DNA of 49,105 bases from Abditibacteriota bacterium (GTDB lineage: Bacteria; Armatimonadota; UBA5829). Made by a program: the position numbers and the translations under genes. Location of the stretch: NCBI GenBank assembly GCA_017445025.1, contig JAFSVJ010000042.1:1-49105 (forward strand). Direction: 5' to 3'. Below, in pieces: positions 9,371 to 18,534 of the stretch (the stretch's first letter is position 1; each line of letters begins with the position of its first letter). Under the pieces are notes generated by a model. The model did not search any database. It was given only the letters and a program-made list of their open reading frames with translations, and was not told the origin of the DNA.

Positions 9371-9985
9371 TTATGCAAGGGAAACAAGATCTACGGAAAA
9401 AGTGTCAATGGCTCTTCTTCTCTTTTTGTTTCTTCTTGCTCTGACGTCTCTTTCATGGGGGGGTAAATCTTCATCGAATGGATCGAAAAGGTCATCCGTG
9501 TCATGAATAAAGGGATCTACGGGAGCCTCAAAAGGCCTGGGAGACTTATGGGGGTGATTATCAGATTTATCTTCACTGATATATTTAATCAATTCTTCTG
9601 TATTAACATTTACTTGTTTCCAAAACTCATCAAGCCCAAATCCTCTAATAAGAAAAGTTTCAAGAAGAGTAATGTGAGAAACGGACTTTTCTTTTTTGCT
9701 TAAAGTCAATTCTCTGGAGGTTTTGAGTAAGAGATTTGTTCCCGGATCTAGAAATCTGGTTTCAAATTTGCGGTTTTCTTGTTTAATACTGTTAAAAAGA
9801 TTATCGTGTAGTTTTTCAACATCACAACCAAATCTCTGAAGGACCTTAACGGCATAAGAATCTTTTTCTTCCAAAAGTGCAATTAAGACACAAATGGGAG
9901 TGTTATTTTCCAATCCCTTTAATTGAGCGATTTCTTCACCTCTAAACAATACTTCTGTTATTAAATTTAAATCAGGTAATTTCAT
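9371..9985 (-). CDS. clpC: Clp N-terminal domain protein (5' part of split clpC)
   Basis: 204 residues. Residues 1-145 hold the two Clp_N repeats that bind substrate and adaptor proteins. An acidic and then basic linker follows (about 150-190), and the piece ends at 'IDTFSVDLVSLA' just before TAA, exactly where the conserved pre-D1 helix would lead into KLDP. AGGAG precedes ATG 9985. Together with 7625-9361 it gives about 786 residues, the size of a ClpC/ClpA lacking an M domain. It may be made as a free N-domain, fused by readthrough, or be the product of a nonsense mutation. Confidence 0.85.
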   Translation of the reverse strand: MKLPDLNLITEVLFRGEEIAQLKGLENNTPICVLIALLEEKDSYAVKVLQRFGCDVEKLHDNLFNSIKQENRKFETRFLDPGTNLLLKTSRELTLSKKEKSVSHITLLETFLIRGFGLDEFWKQVNVNTEELIKYISEDKSDNHPHKSPRPFEAPVDPFIHDTDDLFDPFDEDLPPHERDVRARRNKKRRRAIDTFSVDLVSLA

Positions 9986-10049
9986 TAAAACTCCTAAAAA
10001 AATGTCTACTTACATATACGCAAAAAAAACAAAAAAGTTGCAATAAATA

Positions 10050-12410
10050 TCAATAATATAAATTACCAACGTCAGAACTAATAGCTTCTCCGTTAGCTCC
10101 TGAGGCGAACTCATCAGTGTCAGGGAATAAGTTAAGCTTTACATATAGCATTATGGATGTATCCTTATAGTATCCTGTCTGTTTTTTAAAAACTAAACTT
10201 GTATCAAAACAATGGTCTTTTTTCATAAGTTCGGCAGCCACATAGTCAAATTCTTTCTCTAAACCATCGTAAGAAAGATAGGATTTTAAATACCAATCTT
10301 TAACAAGATTAAGATTAAACAAAGCCTTGGCACTTGACCATTTTCTTGTTTTTCCGTTATACCTGGCACCTATTTCAAAACCATTGTTTTTGTTATAGTA
10401 TTTAAATTGACCTATGACTGCTCCCCAGTCTTTCTCATTTAAATCATAATAAGTTGACAGGTATGTGGAGAAATTATCATTGGCTTTCCATTTAACTTTA
10501 TAGTAAAGATTTTGCCAAGGTGATTCGTCAAGGATAAAGTCATACCCTGAGTATAATTCCATATTAAGATTTGTTTTATTATCAAACTTCCACTTAAAGT
10601 TGGAATATCTGTATTTACTGAGATTATCACTTGAAACAGGGCTGTATCCCTTAGGAGATTGAACATTATAATCAACGGAAAAAGTATTAAAATCATTGAT
10701 TTTATAGGTCAACGTGGGTGCGGTGGAGAGAGCATACTTTGCCATGTCGCTTTTATAATAGTATTGCTTATATCGACCATCTATCTCAAAATTTAATTTT
10801 TCGTGTAATTTGATAGTATATGCTGGAATGTAAAGATCTAAATATGCTCTATCCGTGTTGTTTCCGTCTGTGAGTTTCAATTTGGAGTAGGAAGTGGTCA
10901 TTTGAACATTAAAAGGACCTTTCAGAAGGTTGAGCCTGTTAAAATCACTGGAAAGAGTTATCTCCGGCTTCTTTTCCATACCTAAGGAAGAATATTTGTT
11001 ATCTCCTAAATCATCGTAAAACTGAGTAAAAATCTTCCAATCATAAAGTTTTTCTTTTCCTTTTAGATAGGAAGTCACAGTGAGCTTCTTTTGATTATAA
11101 TTATCCGTGTTATAATCATTTAAATTCAAATTTAAGTTAAAGGCAGTGGCTTTACTTAAAGATGCATCTTGATTTAAAGTAATATTATTTGTTCGAGAAG
11201 AATAGGAAGTTTCAGTTTTGGAATGTCTAAAAGAGAGAGTGGTTTTGGTTTTTTCTGTATTATAAGAGAAAATTGGACTAATGGTATAATACTTATAGTC
11301 CTGCTCGTCGTCATAATAATCTGTGTTCCCATCTACTCTCAAATTGAATTTGAATTTACCAATATCATGCCTATGATTAAGGTTGTATTCCAAATTACCT
11401 TTTCCGTCTTTTAGTTTAAACTGCTTGTAAACAGAGAAATCACCAAAAACAAAACTGTTGGGGTTAGTAAAAGAATATTCTTGTATTACTCCTAAACCAA
11501 TGCCTTTTTTCGTCATACCGTCTATTAATAGCCTACCATAAAAATCAGCACTGTTTGGGTTGTATGGGTATGAAAATTTTGCAAAATAACCCTCTTCTCC
11601 CGAATATCCTAACTTTGGAAAGCTGCGTTCATCATTATAACGAGGGTCTAGGGGTAGCACATATTTATCTAATGAAAAGATTTGTCTTCCATTGAAAAAG
11701 AAGGTAACATGATTAAAGACAATTCTTTTGTCTGTAATAATGTCAAGCTCTTTAGCATAGAGATGATAATGAGGAGTTTCTTTGTCACAACCTGTAACGT
11801 CACATCCGAAAAGTTTATAGTGTGTATCAGTTTTTTCTTTACGAAGGCTTTGGATTTTAATATATAAGTTTTCGTCCAAAAAACCTTTTGTAAAGGAAGG
11901 ATCTATGATAATATCTCCGTCAAGAGCGGACATTTCTTCGGTTTCTGTATTGATTTGCATAGAAGAGGTTTTCATAACATAGTTTTCGTCAATGCTGTTA
12001 ACATCCTCGGTTATGTCTATAAGGTGAGTTTTGTTATTGAAAGTAGTTTTTCCGGCATTTATAGTATAATCCTTAGAAGTGATATGAACTTGGCTTTCTA
12101 TGGAGCCTTGTTCATTTTTGTAGTCAAAAGTGCCATGATCACCCTGAATGGTAATATCTTTATGAAATATCTGAACATTGTCATCAAATTGTGAGATGTT
12201 GGTTTCGTGATTAATAACTCCCCTATCGGCTTTGATAAAGTAGTCTTTAGTAGTAATGATAATATTTCCTTCAAGGAAAGTCATATATGCTTCACTGTCA
12301 ATAAAAGTTGTATTCATTTTGTCGCATGATATTTCTATCTGTGTCTTAGAAAACAAAACACAGGGGAAAAAGAGCAATATTAAAATGTAGAAATATTTAC
12401 AGTTTAGCAT
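10050..12410 (-). CDS. LptD/OstA-like outer-membrane protein
   Basis: A 786-residue outer-membrane protein with a signal peptide (1-21, cleavage near LFSK). Residues about 25-200 contain OstA/LptA-type jellyroll repeats ('MTFLEGNIIITTKDYFIKADRGVINHET'). The remaining 550 or so residues are alternating aromatic-rich beta strands of a large barrel, as in LptD, and the chain ends in an aromatic residue (Y). LptD inserts lipopolysaccharide into the outer leaflet. It lies directly downstream of an LptF/LptG-like permease gene, which supports this role and a diderm envelope. The barrel is poorly conserved, so the exact family member (LptD or a related organic-solvent-tolerance protein) is uncertain. 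Confidence 0.78.
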   Translation of the reverse strand: MLNCKYFYILILLFFPCVLFSKTQIEISCDKMNTTFIDSEAYMTFLEGNIIITTKDYFIKADRGVINHETNISQFDDNVQIFHKDITIQGDHGTFDYKNEQGSIESQVHITSKDYTINAGKTTFNNKTHLIDITEDVNSIDENYVMKTSSMQINTETEEMSALDGDIIIDPSFTKGFLDENLYIKIQSLRKEKTDTHYKLFGCDVTGCDKETPHYHLYAKELDIITDKRIVFNHVTFFFNGRQIFSLDKYVLPLDPRYNDERSFPKLGYSGEEGYFAKFSYPYNPNSADFYGRLLIDGMTKKGIGLGVIQEYSFTNPNSFVFGDFSVYKQFKLKDGKGNLEYNLNHRHDIGKFKFNLRVDGNTDYYDDEQDYKYYTISPIFSYNTEKTKTTLSFRHSKTETSYSSRTNNITLNQDASLSKATAFNLNLNLNDYNTDNYNQKKLTVTSYLKGKEKLYDWKIFTQFYDDLGDNKYSSLGMEKKPEITLSSDFNRLNLLKGPFNVQMTTSYSKLKLTDGNNTDRAYLDLYIPAYTIKLHEKLNFEIDGRYKQYYYKSDMAKYALSTAPTLTYKINDFNTFSVDYNVQSPKGYSPVSSDNLSKYRYSNFKWKFDNKTNLNMELYSGYDFILDESPWQNLYYKVKWKANDNFSTYLSTYYDLNEKDWGAVIGQFKYYNKNNGFEIGARYNGKTRKWSSAKALFNLNLVKDWYLKSYLSYDGLEKEFDYVAAELMKKDHCFDTSLVFKKQTGYYKDTSIMLYVKLNLFPDTDEFASGANGEAISSDVGNLYY

Positions 12411-12487
12411 AAATAAATATTCAATATCAGTTATTTTATATACAAATTTGAAAAAAATGTATAATTAAAAATGGTATACTTTACCCT

Positions 12488-13564
12488 TTACTTATATATA
12501 ATTCCCGATAAGATAACCCCGGCAATTCCGAAAATAATCACAATACTAAAACCTGCCGGAGCCGGAGGTAAACCACCTGTTTCTCCCAATATCCTTGAAA
12601 ACCACATGATATTCCAATAAATAAAGAAAATAATGATACCCAATACCATTCCAACAGCTCCGTTTTTCATGGGAATCATTAGGCATAAAGGTATCAAACA
12701 AAAGAGAATAAACAGGGTAGACAAAGGAAATGCGAGTTTAAAATAATATTCCAATTCCAAATCCCTTGTATTTTGACCGGCTTTTGATCTTGTTTTAATT
12801 TCTTCATAGAGTTGTTTTGAACTTAAAGCTTTTTCCTCTTCTATGGGAGCGGTAATTAGTGAGAAAATATCGCTTGAAATTTCCAATTTGAGAGTTTTAA
12901 AAGTGGTGACAGTGTTAGGACTACCGTCTTTGTTAAAGCTTGTGCAAAAGCCATCTTTTAAGAACCAATATCCGTTGTTTTCTATGGCTTCTTTGGCATT
13001 GATAATAGTGGGATACCCGGAATTTAATCTATACAATTGAACTTGGTGATAGATTACTTCTTTGGTATTTCTTTCAATGGAATTGATATAAATGGAATAT
13101 TGGTCTGTTTTGACGAAAACATCCGGTTCTATGGGAATGTCCCCGGGAATGGAGTAGAGAGTTTGGAGAATATTGAAACTTTTGTCTTCCGCTCTAACAA
13201 CGATAATCTCTTGGAACAAATAACCCACTAAGGTTATAAAGATACCGAAAATCATAAGAGATAAGAAAATTCTGCCGGATGTAATACCCGCAGAACGTAA
13301 AGCCACCATTTCGCTGTCTTTTATAATTCTGTTAAGCCCTATGGAGACACCAAAAATTCCTCCTGCGGCAAGAGAAATCAAAACGCAGGACGGAAGTTTA
13401 CAAATAAGAAAATTAAGAACCAAGTACCATTCGCTTATTCTCGAAACTATTAAATTTAAATAGGAATAAACAATATTTCCCCAAACTAAAATGAGAATTA
13501 TCAAAAACCCATAAAGAAAAGGGAATACCATTTCCTTAAAAAGATATTTATCTAATACTTTCAT
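12488..13564 (-). CDS. LptF/LptG-family permease (YjgP/YjgQ)
   Basis: 358 residues with the family layout: two N-terminal membrane helices ('LDKYLFKEMVFPFLYGFLIILILV'-like), a third and fourth near 55-125, a periplasmic beta-jellyroll (about 130-260), and C-terminal helices with 'PLSTLFILFCLIPLCLMIPMKNG'. LptF and LptG are the membrane parts of the LptB2FG exporter that lifts lipopolysaccharide to the bridge proteins. Only one such gene is present here. The gene downstream is the LptD-like barrel, 77 bases away. Whether it is LptF or LptG cannot be told. Confidence 0.87.
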   Translation of the reverse strand: MKVLDKYLFKEMVFPFLYGFLIILILVWGNIVYSYLNLIVSRISEWYLVLNFLICKLPSCVLISLAAGGIFGVSIGLNRIIKDSEMVALRSAGITSGRIFLSLMIFGIFITLVGYLFQEIIVVRAEDKSFNILQTLYSIPGDIPIEPDVFVKTDQYSIYINSIERNTKEVIYHQVQLYRLNSGYPTIINAKEAIENNGYWFLKDGFCTSFNKDGSPNTVTTFKTLKLEISSDIFSLITAPIEEEKALSSKQLYEEIKTRSKAGQNTRDLELEYYFKLAFPLSTLFILFCLIPLCLMIPMKNGAVGMVLGIIIFFIYWNIMWFSRILGETGGLPPAPAGFSIVIIFGIAGVILSGIIYK

Positions 13565-13617
13565 GTGATAAATTTAGAGAAGAAAAACTTGAACTAAAAA
13601 AAGATACAGAAGAGTTT

Positions 13618-13642
13618 AAAAAAAAGCGACCGGGAAGGTCGC
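13618..13642 (-). terminator. Terminator of the rpsO-pnp operon
   Basis: On the minus strand GCGACC-TTCCC-GGTCGC is followed by eight T, just after the pnp stop codon. Confidence 0.88.
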
Positions 13643-13650
13643 CTTTACTC

Positions 13651-15819
13651 TTATTTGTTCTTGTCTCTAAAAACAACCCCTAAGTCATTAGCCTTAAAGG
13701 GCTTTCCTTTAGACTTATCGCTTTTGATGTTGTCTACGGTTGTGTTTGAGAACTCCTTGTGGGAAAGTCTTATCTTACCATCAGGGGCTACTTCTATAAC
13801 ACGAACTTTCAAGGTATCTCCAATATTACAATAATCTTCAACTTTGGCTAACCTGTTATTGGTTATTTGAGAAATGTGCAAGAGACCGTCTTTGCCGGGA
13901 AGGATCTCCACAAAGGCACCGAAGGACTCAATTCTGGTCACTTTTCCTTCAAATACGGAATTAACTTCAGGGTCAAAAGCCAATCCTTTAACCATATCGT
14001 AAGCTTTTTGTCCACCCTCTGCATCAATGGCAGAAATGAAAACGGAACCATCTTGTTCAATGGCAAGCTTGGCACCAGTCTCTGCTTCAATAGCTTTGAT
14101 AACCTTACCACCGGGTCCTATAATGTCCCCTATTTTATCGGGATTGATAACGAGAGAGAAAACTCTTGGAGCATAGGGGCTTAGGTCTTGGTTGGGAGCC
14201 GGGATGGTTTCTTCAATAAGGTCAAGAATTTTATATCTTGCGTCTTTTGCTAATCGAAGAGCATCACTGACAATGGCTCGAGAAAGACCATGTGTTTTTG
14301 TATCAACTTGGATAGCTGTGATACCTTCACGAGTTCCCGCAACTTTAAAGTCCATATCACCGGTAAAGTCTTCAAGACCTTGAATATCAGTGAGCATTAC
14401 ATATTGATTTTCATCACTCATAACACCTATGGAAATACCGGCAACAGGGGCTTTTATTTTAACACCACCATGCATGAGAGCAAGGGTGGAACCACAGGTA
14501 GAAGCCATAGATGTAGAACCATTAGATTCAAAGGTGTCGGAAACTAAAATCATGGTGTAGGGAAATTCTTCCTTGGAAGGAATAACAGGACGGAGAGCCT
14601 TTTCGGCAAGGGCTCCGTGACCGATTTCTCTACGACCGGCACTTCTCATAGGTCTGGCTTCACCCACAGAATATGGTGGGAAATTATAGTAATGAATATA
14701 TGTTTTATCAAAATCTTCTTCAAGATTATCTATCTTTTGGCCTTCATCAAGTGAACCTAAGGTTAAAGTTGTCATAACTTGAGTTTGTCCCCTCTTGAAA
14801 AGACCATTTCCGTGAACTCTGGGAATTACCCCCACTTCACAAGAAAGAGGTCTAATTTCGTCGAGAGCTCGACCATCAGCTCGTTTGTGATCGTTGATAA
14901 CAGCTGAACGAACACATTTTTTTACAACCTTTTCAATAATAGGACCAACTTCGTCGGCTCTTTCCTCATATTCAATAGATAACTTTTCAATTAACTCATC
15001 ACGAAGATCAAATATGGCTGCTTCCTTGCCAGCATTGATGGGGTTGCGAATAGCATCTTCTATTTCTTGATGGGTTTTATCGTAAATTTCGTGGAAAAGC
15101 TCTTCGTCTACCGTAACAAGGGGAACTTCCGCTTTAGGCTTTCCGCAAAGAGCAACAAGTTCGTTTTGAAGAGCAACAACTTCGTCACAAACTTTGTGTG
15201 CTAAGGTGAGAGCTTCTTCAAGACGTTCTTCCTTGACTTCTTTAGCTTCAAGCTCAATTTCGAGAAGCTTAGACTCATAGCCAGCAATAACTAACTCAAA
15301 AGAAGCTTTTTCTTGAAGTTCGTTAGAAGGGTTAATGAGAAGTTCACCGTCAACTTCACAAATACGAACAGAACCTATGGGACCAAACCAAGGGATGTCA
15401 GATATGGCTATGGCTGCGGAGGCGGCTATCATAGAAATGATATCATAGGGAACCTCAGGGTCAATGGAAAGAGGCATAGCCACTATTTGAACGTCATTTC
15501 TCATTCCGTCGGGAAAAAGAGGACGCATAGGCCTGTCGATGAGACGACTGGTAAGAATGGCTCTGTCAGAGGGTTTTCCGTCTCTTTTATTAAAGCCACC
15601 GGAAATCTTACCACTGGCATATTTACGTTCTTCTACATCAACAGTGAGGGGAAAGAAATCCATACCTTCCTTAGGCTTTGGAGCCATACAAGCGGAAGCG
15701 AAAACAACGGTGTCGCCGGAACGAACTGTGACAGCACCGTTAGCTTGATGGGCAAGCTTACCGGCTTCTATGGTAAATTTGATTCCTTCAATGTCTTTTT
15801 CAACTGTATAAACAGGCAT
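13651..15819 (-). CDS. pnp: Polyribonucleotide nucleotidyltransferase (PNPase)
   Basis: 722-residue phosphorolytic 3'-5' exoribonuclease of the RNA degradosome. Two RNase PH domains (about 1-230 and 310-540) are joined by a helical linker. They are followed by a KH domain with 'IGDIIGPGGKVIKAIEAETG' (about 560-620) and an S1 domain with 'GKVTRIESFGAFVEILPGKDG' (about 625-700). Length and domain order are those of a normal PNPase. AAGGAGA lies inside the end of rpsO, six bases upstream of the gap, so the two are probably translationally linked. rpsO-pnp is a classic pair. Confidence 0.97.
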   Translation of the reverse strand: MPVYTVEKDIEGIKFTIEAGKLAHQANGAVTVRSGDTVVFASACMAPKPKEGMDFFPLTVDVEERKYASGKISGGFNKRDGKPSDRAILTSRLIDRPMRPLFPDGMRNDVQIVAMPLSIDPEVPYDIISMIAASAAIAISDIPWFGPIGSVRICEVDGELLINPSNELQEKASFELVIAGYESKLLEIELEAKEVKEERLEEALTLAHKVCDEVVALQNELVALCGKPKAEVPLVTVDEELFHEIYDKTHQEIEDAIRNPINAGKEAAIFDLRDELIEKLSIEYEERADEVGPIIEKVVKKCVRSAVINDHKRADGRALDEIRPLSCEVGVIPRVHGNGLFKRGQTQVMTTLTLGSLDEGQKIDNLEEDFDKTYIHYYNFPPYSVGEARPMRSAGRREIGHGALAEKALRPVIPSKEEFPYTMILVSDTFESNGSTSMASTCGSTLALMHGGVKIKAPVAGISIGVMSDENQYVMLTDIQGLEDFTGDMDFKVAGTREGITAIQVDTKTHGLSRAIVSDALRLAKDARYKILDLIEETIPAPNQDLSPYAPRVFSLVINPDKIGDIIGPGGKVIKAIEAETGAKLAIEQDGSVFISAIDAEGGQKAYDMVKGLAFDPEVNSVFEGKVTRIESFGAFVEILPGKDGLLHISQITNNRLAKVEDYCNIGDTLKVRVIEVAPDGKIRLSHKEFSNTTVDNIKSDKSKGKPFKANDLGVVFRDKNK

Positions 15820-15825
15820 TAAGAA

Positions 15826-16089
15826 TTATCTCCTTGTGTCTCTAATGCCTAACTTGGCAATTAACTCTCTATATTTGGTAATGTCTTTGTTGGCAATATA
15901 ATTAAGTAGGTTTCTTCTGTGACCTACCATCATCAAAAGACCTCGTCTTGAATGGTGATCCTTTTTGTTCACCTTGAGGTGTTCAGTTAAATTGTTGATA
16001 CGAGATGTAAGAATAGCAACTTGAACTTCAGGGCTACCTGTATCTCCTTCGTGTGTTTTGAACTCGTCAATTATTTTTTTCTTGTCCAA
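15826..16089 (-). CDS. rpsO: Ribosomal protein S15
   Basis: 87 residues, the usual S15 length, with '[19 protein letters not shown]', '[18 protein letters not shown]' and 'RRNLLNYI', which bind the central domain of 16S rRNA. The start is TTG at 16089 (MDKKK), eight bases after AGGAG; no in-frame ATG is better placed. It heads the operon with pnp. A long structured leader lies upstream (16100-16195). Confidence 0.97.
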   Translation of the reverse strand: MDKKKIIDEFKTHEGDTGSPEVQVAILTSRINNLTEHLKVNKKDHHSRRGLLMMVGHRRNLLNYIANKDITKYRELIAKLGIRDTRR

Positions 16090-16099
16090 TTTGTGATCT

Positions 16100-16195
16100 C
16101 CTAAAAAATATTAGCAAAAGACTCTTATGCCGTTCATTAGTGCGTCGACCACAAAACGAACGACTACAAGCAAAAGAGCACTTTTATACCATTAT
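16100..16195 (-). promoter_or_regulatory. rpsO leader, candidate S15 autoregulatory RNA
   Basis: The untranslated leader is about 95 bases. On the minus strand GTCGTTC (16164-16158) can pair with GAACGGC (16135-16129, one G-U), enclosing GTCGAC. The repeated TCTTTTGC segments near both ends could form alternative pairings. S15 represses its own mRNA through unrelated leader structures in different phyla, so a regulatory role is likely but the fold is not a recognised class. Confidence 0.5.
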
Positions 16196-16225
16196 ATTAT
16201 ACACTATTTTATTTAATATTGTCAA
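16196..16225 (-). promoter_or_regulatory. Promoter of rpsO-pnp
   Basis: On the minus strand TTGACA (16225-16220), 18 bases, TATAAT (16201-16196). Confidence 0.75.
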
Positions 16226-16246
16226 ATTAAAAGACAAAATACATTT

Positions 16247-17119
16247 CTATGGTATTAATACTTTCAATGCTCTATTGATACAATCAATATGCAGTGGTGT
16301 ATAGTCAAATTTATCACCATCCACTTGAGTTGCAGCAGGCGGATCGGCTTCTACTATAATATTTTTTCCTTTTTTATATATAATATTTTTATCTTCAATT
16401 TGTAAACCGGAAACGGTTTTTGCTACGGATAGTAAAAAACCAAAATTTTCTAAGACAGGCTTTTGGAAAATACAAACATCCAAAATTCCGTCTGTTATAT
16501 CAGCGTTTGTGGCAAGATCAACTCCGGTTCCGTATTTTTTTGTATTGGCAATTACAACAACATAAGCCTTTGTTTCAATTACTTGATTATCAATTGTTAT
16601 TTTTACTTTAGAAGGTTTGTAGGTTATTAATGAACCTATGCCTTCAATAACATAAGCGGCGGACCCTATAATTTCTTTAGCTTTAGGATTAACATCTTTA
16701 ACAGCTTTAGCATCTATACCACAGGATACCATACTTAAAAACAATCTTTTATTAGCAATTCCTACATCTATTTTTTCAGATTTACCTTTAAGTAATAACT
16801 CTACAGCCTTAAGAGGGTCTAAAGGGATAGATAATTCTCTGGCAAGAACATTGGCTGTTCCGGTTGGAATAATTCCCATATTAATTTCACTGTTAATTAG
16901 TTTTTCCGCAAATACTTTTAAAGTTCCATCACCGCCTGCAACAAAAACAGTATCATAGTTATAAACCAAATCTAAATCTTTATTTGATTTTAACAAACTG
17001 TTAAAAGTATATATTTCCGGCAGTTTACCATACTTCTTATAAATTAAATCACTGATTTGATATATATATTCCGGTCTAAAGCCTCCGGAATGACTGTTAA
17101 AAAAAATAGCTGTTTTCAT
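16247..17119 (-). CDS. Diacylglycerol/sphingosine kinase-like lipid kinase
   Basis: About 290 residues from ATG 17119 ('MKTAIFFNSHSGG'). The longer frame upstream adds residues that are not family-like. The DAGK catalytic domain shows the phosphate-binding 'NSHSGG', the nucleotide loop 'VAGGDGTLK' and 'GIIPTGTANVLARELSIP'. The C-terminal half has 'GIDAKAV' and the 'ATNADITDGILDVCIF' segment of the DgkB/YegS type. It would phosphorylate diacylglycerol or a related lipid with ATP at the inner membrane. It is monocistronic with a long leader from the promoter at 17324-17352. Confidence 0.9.
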   Translation of the reverse strand: MKTAIFFNSHSGGFRPEYIYQISDLIYKKYGKLPEIYTFNSLLKSNKDLDLVYNYDTVFVAGGDGTLKVFAEKLINSEINMGIIPTGTANVLARELSIPLDPLKAVELLLKGKSEKIDVGIANKRLFLSMVSCGIDAKAVKDVNPKAKEIIGSAAYVIEGIGSLITYKPSKVKITIDNQVIETKAYVVVIANTKKYGTGVDLATNADITDGILDVCIFQKPVLENFGFLLSVAKTVSGLQIEDKNIIYKKGKNIIVEADPPAATQVDGDKFDYTPLHIDCINRALKVLIP

Positions 17120-17323
17120 TAAAGTATTTACCAAAAAGCAATAATTTTTATAGAAAAAAGGGATATATTTGTGCATAAATAAATAAGCAATTCACAGAAT
17201 AGCCGGTGTATTCATCCCATTTTAAAAAGAAATGGGTCTTCAAAATATAAAGTCACATTTATAAAGAGAATGTGTGTAAAATTACTATCACTTATATATA
17301 AAACCGAGAAATCCCTAATATTA

Positions 17324-17352
17324 ATTATACCATAATTTATGTAAAAACACAA
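17324..17352 (-). promoter_or_regulatory. Promoter of the lipid kinase gene
   Basis: On the minus strand TTGTGT (17352-17347), 17 bases, then an extended TGGTATAAT with the -10 at 17329-17324. The leader to ATG 17119 is about 200 bases and AT-rich, with one CCCATTT/AAATGGG hairpin (17216-17236). The prophage-like sequence starts immediately beyond the -35. Confidence 0.6.
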
Positions 17353-17394
17353 AATATAACACTCCGATTTGGCGATTCGTATGGTGCCGAGGGG

Positions 17395-18534
17395 GTGCAA
17401 TTCGCTAAGGTGAACCCTAAGGCTTTTGAAAAAATGGTGGGCTTTACTTCTGCCGGCTCCCCGCTGGTTGACGTTTTAAAGAAGCACTCCGGGCTTAAAA
17501 AAGCCGATATTACTTCAACGCTCCGGCACGCATCTCTTATAGGTGAGAACCCTACCAGAACCGCCCAAAAAATGGTTAAGGCGGGGTATGACGACATGGG
17601 CCACGCCCTGCTGGTGGCTCGCAGGTCAACCATGCGGGTGGCTCAAGAGGTCGGTAACGAAAATTTTAAGAAGAACGGGGTTGAGTATGTTCAGTGGGTG
17701 TCTGGGGAGACTGCCTATACTTGTGCGGCCTGCTGGGCAATGTCCGGGCGGGTTTTTGAAGTCGGAAAGGCACCCCACGACCATCCGAACGGCCGCTGTG
17801 TGTTTAACCCCTATTTGCCGGAACTTGCGGAGCTGGATCCGGACCTGTATAAGCATGACCCCGAGGAGAATTTTGCCAAGCTCTCGGAAGAGGAGCAGCG
17901 GGAAATCCTGGGGCCCGCTAAGTTTGAGGCTTGGAAACGTGGAGAGCTCAGTTTGTCTGAAATGGTGACAACCACTACCAGTGACAAATATGGCACCAGC
18001 ATCAAAATCAAACCTTTGGAAGACTTAGGACTTGACAAATCTGGGAAAAACGACTATAATAATAGTGGATTGTTTCGCAGAGGCGGTGCATCTGATACAG
18101 ACAAACTTTCTGCTGAGACGCTTCAAACAGTGAAAGAAATTCTTAAAAAAAAGGGTATTTTAGTTGAATTAGAAGGCGAGCATATAGATTTTTTAAGACG
18201 AGGTGGGGTCTTGGGCAGCTGCGTGAATGAAGCCACCATTTCTCTCACTCCGGATGCGGATTTGTCGACGCTATGTGAAGAGGTAATTCATGCTCTTCAG
18301 TATAAATTTAAAGGTCAAGACGCATCGACAAAGGACGCTCCTTTTGAAATCGAGGCCGGCGAATTTCTTTTAAAATTAAGCGATATAATCCCATTTGGAG
18401 AAAACGAATTGGAGCATACCCGCTCAAGGTTAAATTCCTTTGGCGATTATATGTATGATTTCGACAACGAATTTTACGAAGAAGCAAAGGCTTTTATTTT
18501 AAATCTTTTAGGTGAAATGAATGAAAAAAATTGA
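17395..18534 (+). pseudogene. 5'-truncated MuF/SPP1 gp7-type minor head protein with C-terminal toxin-like domain
   Basis: 379 residues from a GTG with no ribosome site. The frame is open upstream and 'ITLRFGDSYGAEG' (from about 17356) still reads like the protein, so the natural N-terminus is lost. Residues 1-140 match the MuF fold ('GVQFAKVNPKAFEKMVGFTS', 'AGYDDMGHALLVARRSTMR') and end in the metal-binding signature C110-x2-C113...H130-x4-C135. From about residue 195 composition becomes AT-rich and a separate domain begins, with E295-E-V-I-H299-A-L-Q302 and later 'FEIEAGE'. Temperate phages are known to carry polymorphic toxins at the C-terminus of MuF proteins. The EExxHAxQ...ExEA arrangement suggests a zincin-like fold, but that is only a guess. 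The overlapping downstream gene fits an immunity partner. Confidence 0.7.

Noticed and set aside
15313..15822. Plus-strand ORF of 169 residues antisense to pnp
   Set aside because: It is a shadow of the pnp reading frame with no start signal and a sequence unlike a folded protein.
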